From an uncultured Acidobacteriaceae bacterium (GTDB lineage: Bacteria; Acidobacteriota; Terriglobia; Terriglobales; Acidobacteriaceae): a DNA stretch of 46,774 bases. A model generated the notes under the pieces. The model saw only the letters and a list, made by a program, of their open reading frames with translations. It searched no databases and was not told the DNA's origin. The translations under genes and the position numbers were made by a program. Location of the stretch: contig CAIWFH010000040.1 of the NCBI GenBank assembly GCA_903911925.1, forward strand, positions 1 through 46,774. The letters run 5' to 3'. Shown piece after piece: positions 39,393 through 46,774 of the stretch (positions are counted from its first letter, which is position 1; each line of letters starts with the position of its first letter).

Positions 39393-42026
39393 ATGCGGAA
39401 GGCAATTGCGATTGGGGTAGTCAGTTTCGGAGTAATGGGAATGGCAGCGATCGCCTCAGGCCAGGCGGCGAATGCGCCGGCCAAAGAGCTGCGGAATGCG
39501 GTTGTCACGCTCGATCACGGCTGGCAGTTTCGCCAGGTTGCCGCGGAACAGACTGAGGACAGCGGATGGCTGGCGGCCACAGTTCCAGGCGACGTTCATC
39601 TTGACCTGCTGGCCAACAAGAAGATCCCCGATCCGTTCTACCGCGACAACGAATCGAAGCTGCAATGGATTGAGAAGGAGAGCTGGGAGTACAGGCTCAA
39701 TTTCGACGCAACGCCGGAGTTGCTGTCGCGCGTCAATGTGGACCTGGTTTTCGACGGACTCGACGCGGCCTGCACGGTGTACCTGAACGGTGAAAAAGTG
39801 CTGGCCGCGGACAACATGTTCCGGCTGTGGCGCGTGCCTGCGAAGGGTTACTTGCACGGAGGAAAGAACGTGCTGCGCGTCGTGTTTCCCTCGCCCATCA
39901 AGGCTGCTGCGGATGCCGCGGTCAAGGACCCGATGTGGCCCAAGACTCAAAAATGGGTTGTGGCCGATTCCTACATTCACAAGGCGGCCTACGAGTACGG
40001 CTGGGATTGGGCGCCGCGCTTTGTCACCAGCGGCATCTGGCGGCCGGTGCGGCTGGAGGCTTGGGACAAACTCCGCATTGCCGACTTCCACATTCGCCAG
40101 CGCGACGTGAGCAAGGACGTGGCTCACCTCGACGCCGAGATGGAGATTGAGGCCGCGAGCGCCGTCCCGGCAAAGTTGAGCGTTCTTTACTCCGATGGCG
40201 GCAGGCCGGTGACCATTGCCCAAACGTCAAGCCTTCACGCCGGGCTCAACGTGATCAACGTTCCCATCGAGATTAGGCATCCGAAATTGTGGTATCCGGC
40301 AGGCTATGGAGACCAGCCACTTTATGAGTTCACGGCCCAGGTTGGGCCATTCGCTCAACCCACGGAGGTGCGGAAGGTCAAGACGGGCTTGCGCAGCGTG
40401 GTTCTACGCCGCGAACTCGACCAGTGGGGCCGGTCGTTTGAATTTATAGTGAACGGCATTCCCATCTTTGCCAAAGGCGCGAACGTTATTCCCATGGATA
40501 ATTTTCCCAATCGCGTCAAAACAGCGGACTATCGCCGCATGCTCCAGTCTGCCCGCGACGCCAACATGAATATGATCCGCTACAACGGAGTCGGCATCTA
40601 TGAGCCCGACGAGTTTTATGCCATCTGCGACGAATTGGGCATCATGATCTGGCAAGACTTCATGTACGCGGACAGCCTGCTGCCGGGCACTTATGCGGCC
40701 AAACTGGACATTGAAGCCGAGGTAACAGACCAGGTGCGCCGCCTGCGCAGCCACCCCAGCATCGTGCTCTGGTGCGGCAACAACGAACTGGAAGGCCTGT
40801 TCGATTGGGGCGGCGCCGGCAAGGCCCCCGCCGACCTGAAGACTCAGATGTGGCAGGATTATCTCACCGAGTTCAGCGGCATCCTGCCCCGCGTTGTGGC
40901 GCGGCTCAATCCTGAAACGCCGTACTGGCCCAGTTCGAAAAGCGCCGACTACGAGCGAGTGAGCGACGCATTCCAGTCCGGCGACATTCACGACTGGTTG
41001 GTATGGCAGTGGCTCAAGCCCTTCGATGTCTATGAAAAAACCAACTACCGTTTCGTTTCCGAATACGGCCTGCAGTCCTTTCCCGAATGGCGCACTATTG
41101 AGAGCTTCAGCCTGCCTGAAGATCGCACCAGCTGGAAAACCCCCGTCATGCTAGCCCACCAGAAGTGCTACCAGGGTCCCGACCGGCTGCACGATTACGT
41201 TGTCATGTACTACCCCGAGCCCAAGGATTTCCGGAGTTTCGTTTACGTTTCCCAGGTGCTACACGCGGAGGCCATGAAGATTGGCGCCGAGTACCACCGG
41301 CGCAGCCGCCCCCGTATCATGGGCTCGCTCTTCTGGCAGCTCAACGATTGCTGGCCCACGCCATCCGGCGCTTCCATCGACTACTACGGCCGCTGGAAGG
41401 CTTTGCAATACTACGCTCGCGATTTCTTCGCTCCCATTCTTGTTTCGCCCCATGTCGAAGACGGCTCGGTCAAGGTCTACATTGTCTCGGACCTGACCGC
41501 CGCCAAGCAGGCCTCGCTGAAAGTGCGGTTGATGGACTTCGACGGCAAAGTGCTGATTGAAGAATCGAAGCCTGTGGATGTTTCTCCGCTGTCGAGCAAG
41601 GTCTTCCTCGACTGGCCGATGAAGAAGATCACCGATGCGGGGGCGGCAGATACTACGCGCGTCTTTGTGACGGCCAGTTTGATTTCCGGAGGTAAAGAGA
41701 TAGCCAGTAACCTCATCTACCTTGCACTGACCAGGGAGGTTCACCTGCCCGCAGCCACGCTCAAGGTGGAGACTACTGGTGCGGGCGGCAAGTACAAAGT
41801 CCTATTGACTTCACCGGTGCTGGCGCGCAGTGTGTATCTCTCGTTCGGCGAACTTGACGTTGAAGTCTCTAACAACTACTTCGACATTCTGCCGGGAGAA
41901 ACAGTGGAGATCAAGGCGACCAGCGCGGCCTCACTCGATGCTCTGAAAGAGCAATTGAAGGTCATCTCGCTCGCTGACGCATTTGAGCCCGGAGTGGAGG
42001 CTGCCCCAGTGGCAGTAAACAAATAG
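39393..42026 (+). CDS. Secreted GH2 beta-mannosidase-like enzyme
   Basis: The 877-residue exo-glycosidase starts at the ATG at 39393 behind GGAGGAGGAG. The signal peptide ends near ASGQ (residue 23). GH2 sugar-binding and immunoglobulin-like domains (about 35-330) contain the beta-mannosidase phrases LDHGWQFRQV, VPGDVHLDLL, YEYGWDWAPR and SGIWRPV. The barrel follows with FAKGANVIPMDNFP. Acid/base Glu465 lies in WCGNNELEG and nucleophile Glu557 in RFVSEYGLQSFPEW; late SLFWQLNDCWP is also typical. C-terminal beta domains follow from about 690. It should cleave terminal beta-mannose from mannan or N-glycan oligosaccharides. It converges on the TonB receptor gene, which may import its products. 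Confidence 0.93.
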   Translation: MRKAIAIGVVSFGVMGMAAIASGQAANAPAKELRNAVVTLDHGWQFRQVAAEQTEDSGWLAATVPGDVHLDLLANKKIPDPFYRDNESKLQWIEKESWEYRLNFDATPELLSRVNVDLVFDGLDAACTVYLNGEKVLAADNMFRLWRVPAKGYLHGGKNVLRVVFPSPIKAAADAAVKDPMWPKTQKWVVADSYIHKAAYEYGWDWAPRFVTSGIWRPVRLEAWDKLRIADFHIRQRDVSKDVAHLDAEMEIEAASAVPAKLSVLYSDGGRPVTIAQTSSLHAGLNVINVPIEIRHPKLWYPAGYGDQPLYEFTAQVGPFAQPTEVRKVKTGLRSVVLRRELDQWGRSFEFIVNGIPIFAKGANVIPMDNFPNRVKTADYRRMLQSARDANMNMIRYNGVGIYEPDEFYAICDELGIMIWQDFMYADSLLPGTYAAKLDIEAEVTDQVRRLRSHPSIVLWCGNNELEGLFDWGGAGKAPADLKTQMWQDYLTEFSGILPRVVARLNPETPYWPSSKSADYERVSDAFQSGDIHDWLVWQWLKPFDVYEKTNYRFVSEYGLQSFPEWRTIESFSLPEDRTSWKTPVMLAHQKCYQGPDRLHDYVVMYYPEPKDFRSFVYVSQVLHAEAMKIGAEYHRRSRPRIMGSLFWQLNDCWPTPSGASIDYYGRWKALQYYARDFFAPILVSPHVEDGSVKVYIVSDLTAAKQASLKVRLMDFDGKVLIEESKPVDVSPLSSKVFLDWPMKKITDAGAADTTRVFVTASLISGGKEIASNLIYLALTREVHLPAATLKVETTGAGGKYKVLLTSPVLARSVYLSFGELDVEVSNNYFDILPGETVEIKATSAASLDALKEQLKVISLADAFEPGVEAAPVAVNK

Positions 42027-42035
42027 GCAAAAAGA

Positions 42036-42069
42036 ATGGGCCGAAGCATTGCGCTCAGGCCCATCCTTT
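42036..42069 (-). terminator. Bidirectional hairpin between GH2 and TonB-receptor genes
   Basis: ATGGGCC (42036-42042) and GGCCCAT (42058-42064) pair. On the minus strand the stem is followed by TCTTTTT, a good terminator for the receptor gene; on the plus strand the tail CCTTTG is weak. Confidence 0.7.
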
Positions 42070-42084
42070 GTTCTGCTCCCCTGT

Positions 42085-45000
42085 TTAGAACGAGAACACA
42101 GCCTGCGCAAAGATGCGTCTCGCCGCCGAACCGGTGCTGAAGATGCCGCCGGCAAGGTTGGTGGACTTTCCGAACTGGCTTCCTGGAACGACCTCGCCGG
42201 AAACCGGGTCGGTGGTGGTGGTCAGGGTTCCATTCGGCATTCCATAGTTGATGTTGTTGAATACGTTCAATGCCTGCACGCTTAAGTTCAGCGAGTACTT
42301 ATGACCGGTGCTGACTGAGCCGCCCATGCCGCCCGGTCCACGTCCGCCTCCGCCGCCAAGTCCGCCCGGTCCAAGTCCGCCTCCCGGTCCGCCAATGCCA
42401 GGACCGCCGCGTCCGCCGCCGGGTCCGCCGCCACCTGAAGGCGGTCCACCCTGAGGCGGTCCGCCATCAGCCTGAGGGGTAGTTGGGCCGAGCTTGGGGC
42501 CGAAACCGATGGCCTTGCTGATGCGCAGGTTCACCGCAACCGCGGCTGGGCCGTTGCCCAGGTTGATGGGAGCCAGCTGTTCGCCTGAAACCGGATGGGT
42601 ATCAAAGCACCCCAAGGTCGTCGTCACATAGCGGCCGGTGCTGGATGCGCAGTCGCTCGACGCCGCAACTCCGGGGCGCTGGTTGAACAAGTTGTTCAGC
42701 GGATCGGTGGGCAAGGTTACGTTGAAGGGCCTGCCGGACTGGGCGATGATGAACGGGTTGAAACGAATGCCCCAGGGACCTGTGTAGGTAGACATGAGGA
42801 AGAGCATATTGCGCGAGACAAACGATGCGCGCCCGTAATCCTGATCGAGGTTAAAGGCGTTGGATGCCGTGCCGCCCGCGCCATTGGTGTTGGCCCGCGC
42901 CAGCGTATATGAACCCATCACGTTCAGAGTCTTGCTCAGCTTGCCGTTCACGCTCACAATCAGCTGATTCTGCTTAAAAACAGCCTCTGGATAGTACTGG
43001 TAGAGGTAATCGCCCGCATCGCCTATAACCACTCCGCTTGTGCCTTGGTTGGCGTTTCGCGTATTCATCTGGTGTACGCCGAACGAGTGGAGATAGGTCC
43101 CCGTGACGCTGGTTCCGGGAAACAGTTGCCGCTCAATGCTGGCACCCGCCTGCCCTGTGTAGGGAGAATGATAAGTGGAAGATACTTCATATTTCACCGG
43201 CGCGGAAGCGGTTGAGCCGCCGGTACTGGAGCAGGTGCTCATGTCAATTAGGCCCAGGGATGTGCCCGAGCTGCCGCAGGTTGGATTGGTGAACACGGTT
43301 TGCTCGAGAATGTCGGACCGGTTAATGGTCAGCAGGTTGTTTGAGCTGAACCGGTCGTAGAAAAGTCCGTACCCGGCCCGCAGAACCGTCTTGGTCTTCT
43401 TGTTGTTTTTGCCGCCGTCCACTGCCCAGGCAAGCGAGGCGCGGGGAGCCCAGTCGCTGTGATCGGAGACATGATTCTGCGTCTCCCAGCGGAGTCCACC
43501 TGAGAGAGTTAGTCGCGGACTCACCTTCCAGTCATCCTGTGCAAAAAGGGCCAGGTCAAAGACGTTGGAAAGCGACTCCATTTTCCCAGGCGTGTAGGTT
43601 GTGGTGTAGCTCGCGGATGCCGGGCCATAGCCTTCGCCGACCAGCGTATTGAAGGATGTGCCGTTGCCCAGGCCGTTGGCCATGTTCAGATATTGGTCGT
43701 ACGATCCGAAGGTAAATGTACCGTTGAAGTTTGTATTCGTCTTGTTCGCGTCGCGGGTGTCGCGGATGCGGGTGCCAAACTTGATGGCGTGACTGCCGTG
43801 GCTCAGCGTGGTCAAGTTCTGGAACTCGAGGCGCGTGGTGTGATCGAGGCTTTGCTGTCCGGGAAATCCGCCGCCTGTGAAATCTCCCTGGACAATGACG
43901 GTACGGTCGGTGGAGTCGGGGTAGTGGTTCTCGTTTTGCCGCTCGTATTGGAATCGGCTTTCGTTCACCGCATGTTCGTTGATGATGAAGGCGTCGCTCA
44001 TCTGCACGGTGTGGTCGGTGTTCGATTCATGAGTTGTAGGATTCATCGCCGGTGTGGAAGCAATGGCCAGCGAACCCTGGTTCAAATCGTCGTGCTCCGA
44101 CTCTGACCAGAAGCCGTAGCGCGCCGTGAATGTGTTCTTCGCTCCGATTTGCCAATCCACGCGAGCCGACACGTTGTCGCGAATGCGCTGATTGACCAGG
44201 CTGACCGGAAAGCTCTGCGTGGCCACGTACGGGTTGGTTATAGCGTTGAAGGGTTGGGTGGGGTCAGTAAGCAGCACCGCCCACGGAATCGCCCAGGCAT
44301 TCACGTTGTTGGTGTTGCGCTGCTCCGCGCTGACAAAGAACGAGGACTTATTTGTAATGGAGCCATTCATGGTTCCATTGAACTGATAGCTGTAATACGA
44401 AGGGATGGTGGGAGTGAATGGGTTGCCGGTGTTCAGGACTTTGTCGTTGCCCTGGATGAAGAACTGCCCGTGCAGCTTGTCTGTGCCGGGCTTGGTGAGG
44501 ATTTCGATGCGCCCATAACCGAGCCGGTCAAACTCCGCCGAGAACGGATTCTGGTTGATGCGGATTTCGCGAATGGCCGACTTGGGCGGCAGTTGCCCGC
44601 CGCTGAATCCATCAATATAAATTTGTCCGCCGTTGGGCCCGGCCGAGGGACCGGCTAAAGCCGTCAGTTCGCTCTCCAGTTCATCGGGATCGTCTGAGAG
44701 CGCATCCAGGTCTTTGTCTTTCAGCACGATGGCGCTGGTATTGGACCCGGCTTCAATGCCCACCGATGGCGCGTCTTCAGTCACCGTCACGCTTTGTTGC
44801 TCTGCTTCCACGGCCATTGAAATATCCACGCGCTTCGACTGGCCCGCAGTGAGCGGAATGGGCTGCGAAACAAACGGGGCAAAGCCTTCAACCGCGACCG
44901 ATACGATGTAGCTGCCTGGCGCCAATCCGCTCACAGCGTAAGCGCCTGCGGCGTCGGACGTAGCTGAGGCTGATTGAGCTCCCGTCGAGGTGGCAATGGT

Positions 45001-45183
45001 GATCTTCGCTGCGGGAATCAACGCGCCAGTGGGGTCGGCCACGTGGCCGCGGAGGATAGCGGTTGCTGCAGGCGCGGAGGCTGGAGTTTGCACGGGTGCG
45101 GTCGCGGAAGTCTGCGCATGCGCCGCGACGATGCTGGCTAATGAAAGTGCCAGTGCAATAACGAAATGAATAAGCCAGTGCAT
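42085..45183 (-). CDS. Oar-like TonB-dependent outer-membrane receptor with Gly/Pro-rich insert
   Basis: The 1032-residue protein starts at the ATG at 45183. The signal peptide ends at AHAQ (about residue 24). A carboxypeptidase-regulatory-like beta-sandwich follows (about 40-125, LRGHVADPTGALIPAAKITI). Next come a plug domain (NGGQIYIDGFSGGQLPPKSA, then FSAEFDRLGYGRIEILTKPG) and a long beta-barrel ending in a C-terminal aromatic (AQAVFSF), as outer-membrane insertion requires. Unusually, about 55 residues near position 902-957 are almost only Gly, Pro and Arg, just before the last barrel strands. Family members import large molecules, often glycans, in acidobacteria and myxobacteria (Oar). 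It is the second gene after a DUF5666 protein, 50 bp downstream. Confidence 0.88.
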   Translation of the reverse strand: MHWLIHFVIALALSLASIVAAHAQTSATAPVQTPASAPAATAILRGHVADPTGALIPAAKITIATSTGAQSASATSDAAGAYAVSGLAPGSYIVSVAVEGFAPFVSQPIPLTAGQSKRVDISMAVEAEQQSVTVTEDAPSVGIEAGSNTSAIVLKDKDLDALSDDPDELESELTALAGPSAGPNGGQIYIDGFSGGQLPPKSAIREIRINQNPFSAEFDRLGYGRIEILTKPGTDKLHGQFFIQGNDKVLNTGNPFTPTIPSYYSYQFNGTMNGSITNKSSFFVSAEQRNTNNVNAWAIPWAVLLTDPTQPFNAITNPYVATQSFPVSLVNQRIRDNVSARVDWQIGAKNTFTARYGFWSESEHDDLNQGSLAIASTPAMNPTTHESNTDHTVQMSDAFIINEHAVNESRFQYERQNENHYPDSTDRTVIVQGDFTGGGFPGQQSLDHTTRLEFQNLTTLSHGSHAIKFGTRIRDTRDANKTNTNFNGTFTFGSYDQYLNMANGLGNGTSFNTLVGEGYGPASASYTTTYTPGKMESLSNVFDLALFAQDDWKVSPRLTLSGGLRWETQNHVSDHSDWAPRASLAWAVDGGKNNKKTKTVLRAGYGLFYDRFSSNNLLTINRSDILEQTVFTNPTCGSSGTSLGLIDMSTCSSTGGSTASAPVKYEVSSTYHSPYTGQAGASIERQLFPGTSVTGTYLHSFGVHQMNTRNANQGTSGVVIGDAGDYLYQYYPEAVFKQNQLIVSVNGKLSKTLNVMGSYTLARANTNGAGGTASNAFNLDQDYGRASFVSRNMLFLMSTYTGPWGIRFNPFIIAQSGRPFNVTLPTDPLNNLFNQRPGVAASSDCASSTGRYVTTTLGCFDTHPVSGEQLAPINLGNGPAAVAVNLRISKAIGFGPKLGPTTPQADGGPPQGGPPSGGGGPGGGRGGPGIGGPGGGLGPGGLGGGGGRGPGGMGGSVSTGHKYSLNLSVQALNVFNNINYGMPNGTLTTTTDPVSGEVVPGSQFGKSTNLAGGIFSTGSAARRIFAQAVFSF
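42313..42480 (-). repeat. Gly/Pro-coding low-complexity tract in the TonB receptor gene
   Basis: On the plus strand this tract is a run of near-repeats of CCGCC, GGTCC and CGTCCGCC that encode GGPP/GGPGGG/GGRG units within the receptor's reading frame. It probably varies in length by slippage. Confidence 0.75.
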
Positions 45184-45233
45184 TTTTGAGTACACGATTC
45201 CCTCGCTTGTGTTCAATGAATGAATAATTGCGG

Positions 45234-46406
45234 TTACTGAGCGGCTGCATCCGCCGAGCCGGAACCCAGGCTCCAGTTGTTCAGCATGTTCTGGCTGGCG
45301 GCCGGCGCTTCAAGCAGAGGCTCAACGCCGGCCAGCAAAATTATGCCAGTCACTTCCGTTGTGCCGTCTGTCGAAACCAGCATTACCGCTTCGCCCTTTT
45401 GCAGATCGGAGAATTGTATTGCGGGCAGACGAGTGAGCATTTGCTGCGGATCTCCGCCACCCGTCCCGCGCCCGGCTCCGCCACCTTGGCTGCTGCCCTG
45501 GCTGGTCCATTGCCCTGTAGGGTGTTGCGAACCTGAATCAGCAGAGGGTGGGGTCGTCGCCGAAGTTGCGTCACCTTTCAGCCGTGTTGCGAGCATGCGC
45601 GCCATTGTCTCCGGCAGGCGCCGCATCTGGGCATCGGCCGTGATGCGCACGGTTACTGTTTTCTTGGTGGCCAAATCCTTCACTGCGAATGTCGAAGCGG
45701 TCGCATCCAACGAAGCGATGGTTCCAGAGATGTTACGGAAAGTGCCTGAGACCACTTCTTCCGCGTCGATTGCGGTTCCGTCGGCATTCTTCGTGCCGCG
45801 GGCGCGCAACTGGTCTCGGCTGTGGATTGCGTCGATTGGCGCGGCGACCGCTGCATCGAATCGCACCGATGCGGGCGCATACCGCTTGAGCAATGTCGCT
45901 TTCGTGGTGTGGACCGTGACCGTCTTCGCCGTTGTGCCGATGCCGCTGCTGAGAACAATGTCGCCTGACTGCGCATCGACGCTCTTGACCAATCCGCCCA
46001 CGCCGCGGCGCTGCCAGTCGTCGCGATCTTTCTGTTGCTTGGCCGCAACATCGGTCTGCTTGATGGCGAAAATCTGCAACGCCTGCGGCTCTGGCGCGCC
46101 GGGATCGAGCTTCATTAAAACGCGGTCGCCGACGGCGAGATCGCTGAACTGGATTGTCTCCGCGGTGCTCAGGTCTTTCTGGCCGGGGGCGACGCGCTTG
46201 ATCGGCGTTGCCGCAGGCACCGCGACCTGGCGTGAATCGCCGGCGTCCGGTTTCACCGTGAGCGTGGCGCCTGAAATGGCGGTGACGGTTCCAACCAATC
46301 GCGCGGGTGCTTGTGCGCAAAGCTGAGTCGTGATTGCCACCAGGGAGGTTAACAGCGCAATCCGCGCCATCGATGCTGAAATTCGTAATTCATTCCTTGC
46401 CTGCAT
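45234..46406 (-). CDS. Exported DUF5666-type protein, partner of the TonB receptor
   Basis: The 390-residue protein starts at the ATG at 46406 because GGAGAA lies 7 nt before it. The upstream ATG at 46460 lacks a ribosome site. A signal peptide follows a charged n-region (MARIALLTSLVAITTQLCAQ). The mature part has repeated small beta-barrel units of the DUF5666 kind: LVGTVTAISGATLTVKPDAG, then FSDLAVGDRVLM, then VKSVDAQSGDIVLSSG, then ISGTIASLDATASTFAV, and a final FSDLQKGEAVMLV. A Gln/Gly/Ser-rich linker (about 305-330) separates the last unit. OB-like DUF5666 units bind unknown ligands. The gene lies 50 bp upstream of the receptor on the same strand, so they are probably one operon controlled from the region with the TTAAGGTT repeats. 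Confidence 0.8.
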   Translation of the reverse strand: MQARNELRISASMARIALLTSLVAITTQLCAQAPARLVGTVTAISGATLTVKPDAGDSRQVAVPAATPIKRVAPGQKDLSTAETIQFSDLAVGDRVLMKLDPGAPEPQALQIFAIKQTDVAAKQQKDRDDWQRRGVGGLVKSVDAQSGDIVLSSGIGTTAKTVTVHTTKATLLKRYAPASVRFDAAVAAPIDAIHSRDQLRARGTKNADGTAIDAEEVVSGTFRNISGTIASLDATASTFAVKDLATKKTVTVRITADAQMRRLPETMARMLATRLKGDATSATTPPSADSGSQHPTGQWTSQGSSQGGGAGRGTGGGDPQQMLTRLPAIQFSDLQKGEAVMLVSTDGTTEVTGIILLAGVEPLLEAPAASQNMLNNWSLGSGSADAAAQ

Positions 46407-46583
46407 AAACGGATTCTCCATCGGCCGTGAGTTGTCGATGTTCAGAGTTGTGAGTGTCATCTAGTTCAGTAGACGAGATAATGGACCAAAAGGTTGAGCC
46501 ACTGTCCCAGAGTGCGCCTATCTTGCTTAAGAACCAATGAAGCCGCGAATAGAAATAAGAAGACAATCAAGCGAAGGCAGAGA

Positions 46584-46602
46584 AACCTTAAGGCAACCTT
46601 AA
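46584..46602 (-). promoter_or_regulatory. TTAAGGTT direct repeat, OmpR/PmrA-type regulator site
   Basis: On the minus strand TTAAGGTT occurs twice with a 3-bp spacer (11-bp period), and within it TTAAG-N5-CTTAAG matches the PmrA/QseB half-site arrangement. It lies 178 bp before the DUF5666 start codon, upstream of the DUF5666/TonB-receptor operon. Confidence 0.55.
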
Positions 46603-46639
46603 CGTCGAGAGTGATTCAATATTGCGAGATAACAGGCAC

Positions 46640-46774
46640 TAGTGTAGTCCGCCAAACAGATGTTCATTTATTGAGGACGGCCTGAGCGCGAGTGACCTTT
46701 TCGAGGATGTCGTTTGCTTTTGCGGTCCATATGAATGGCTTGGGGTTCTTGTTGTGACCGTCGATGTATTCTCC
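46640..46774 (-). mobile_element. IS630-family element, transposase 3' end with terminal inverted repeat
   Basis: GTGTAGTCCGCCA at 46642-46654 is the inverse of the left-hand copy's end at 126-138 (one mismatch), bordered by TA at 46640-46641. The transposase C-terminus follows. This element and the one at the left edge have the same orientation. Confidence 0.72.
46664..46774 (-). CDS. IS630-family transposase, C-terminal fragment cut by window edge
   Basis: The minus strand carries 36 codons plus TGA (46664-46666). They end in NKNPKPFIWTAKANDILEKV and then TRAQAVLNK, the characteristic C-terminus of IS630 transposases (NxxPKPFVWTAxAxxILxKVxRAR). The catalytic DDE domain is beyond the edge. 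Whether it belongs to the same IS species as the left-edge fragment cannot be tested from the non-overlapping pieces, but the shared inverted repeat says so. Confidence 0.8.
   Translation of the reverse strand, partial: GEYIDGHNKNPKPFIWTAKANDILEKVTRAQAVLNK

Noticed and set aside
1..46774. A circular plasmid closed through the IS630 fragments at both edges
   Set aside because: Joining the edges would give a transposase missing most of its catalytic domain, and the content (nadK, nadE, tlyA, uup) is chromosomal.
1..46774. A 46.5-kb composite transposon
   Set aside because: Direct IS copies flank the segment, but it holds core genes and IS630 elements rarely mobilise such lengths; assembly breaks at repeats explain it better.
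1..46774. tRNA, rRNA or prophage genes
   Set aside because: I saw no tRNA T-loop-like signature, rRNA segment or phage structural gene by reading; a dedicated search could still reveal a missed tRNA.

Overview
The window looks like a chromosomal contig from an acidobacterium (Acidobacteriota, class Terriglobia, Acidobacteriaceae-like). This is inferred from high GC, an Oar-like TonB-dependent receptor with a carboxypeptidase-regulatory N-terminus, DUF3857/TPR and DUF5666 proteins, secreted GH31 and GH2 glycosidases, and short dispersed repeats of the kind common in that group. Single-copy housekeeping genes (nadK, nadE, tlyA, uup) argue for chromosome rather than plasmid. Both ends of the window lie inside IS630-family transposase copies in the same orientation. 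Their outer ends carry matching terminal inverted repeats next to a TA dinucleotide.

Layout from left to right. (1) An IS630 end has inserted at the 3' end of a DUF92 membrane protein gene. (2) A secreted GH31 glycosidase and a beta-propeller lipoprotein follow, then a four-gene string with 4-bp start/stop overlaps: a Tat-targeted gluconate-dehydrogenase-subunit-3-like protein, a GMC flavoprotein with a cysteine cluster, a nine-haem cytochrome c and TlyA. (3) An IS110 transposase lies in structured, repeat-rich noncoding DNA, followed by an RDD membrane protein and an array of about 235-bp repeats. (4) After NAD kinase come four minus-strand genes: a Uup-type ABC-F ATPase, an NtrC-like regulator, its sensor kinase and a lipoprotein. 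A possible 58-codon ORF and a hairpin precede uup. (5) Next on the plus strand are a GDSL esterase, a rhodanese, an M20 peptidase, an MlaF-like ATPase without visible partners, a polyprenyl-phosphate sugar transferase, NAD synthetase and a DsbA-like thioredoxin-fold protein. (6) A 1388-residue transglutaminase-like/TPR protein is followed by a LolD-like ATPase / LolA-like protein / alpha-beta hydrolase operon and a small zinc-ribbon protein. (7) The right part holds a GT4 glycosyltransferase, a secreted beta-mannosidase, and a DUF5666 protein paired with a TonB-dependent receptor. Upstream of that pair is an OmpR-type direct repeat.

Functionally this is mostly accessory cell-envelope and carbohydrate metabolism around a few core genes. 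GH31, GH2 and the TonB receptor suit plant or microbial polysaccharide use. The GMC/cytochrome operon suits periplasmic oxidation of a sugar or alcohol feeding electrons into the respiratory chain through an unusually large cytochrome. I see no prophage, CRISPR array, tRNA or rRNA. The least conventional items are the GMC/nine-haem operon, the ABC-F leader, the permease-less Lol-like operon, and a CTAAACTGGA box at the same short distance before two start codons.
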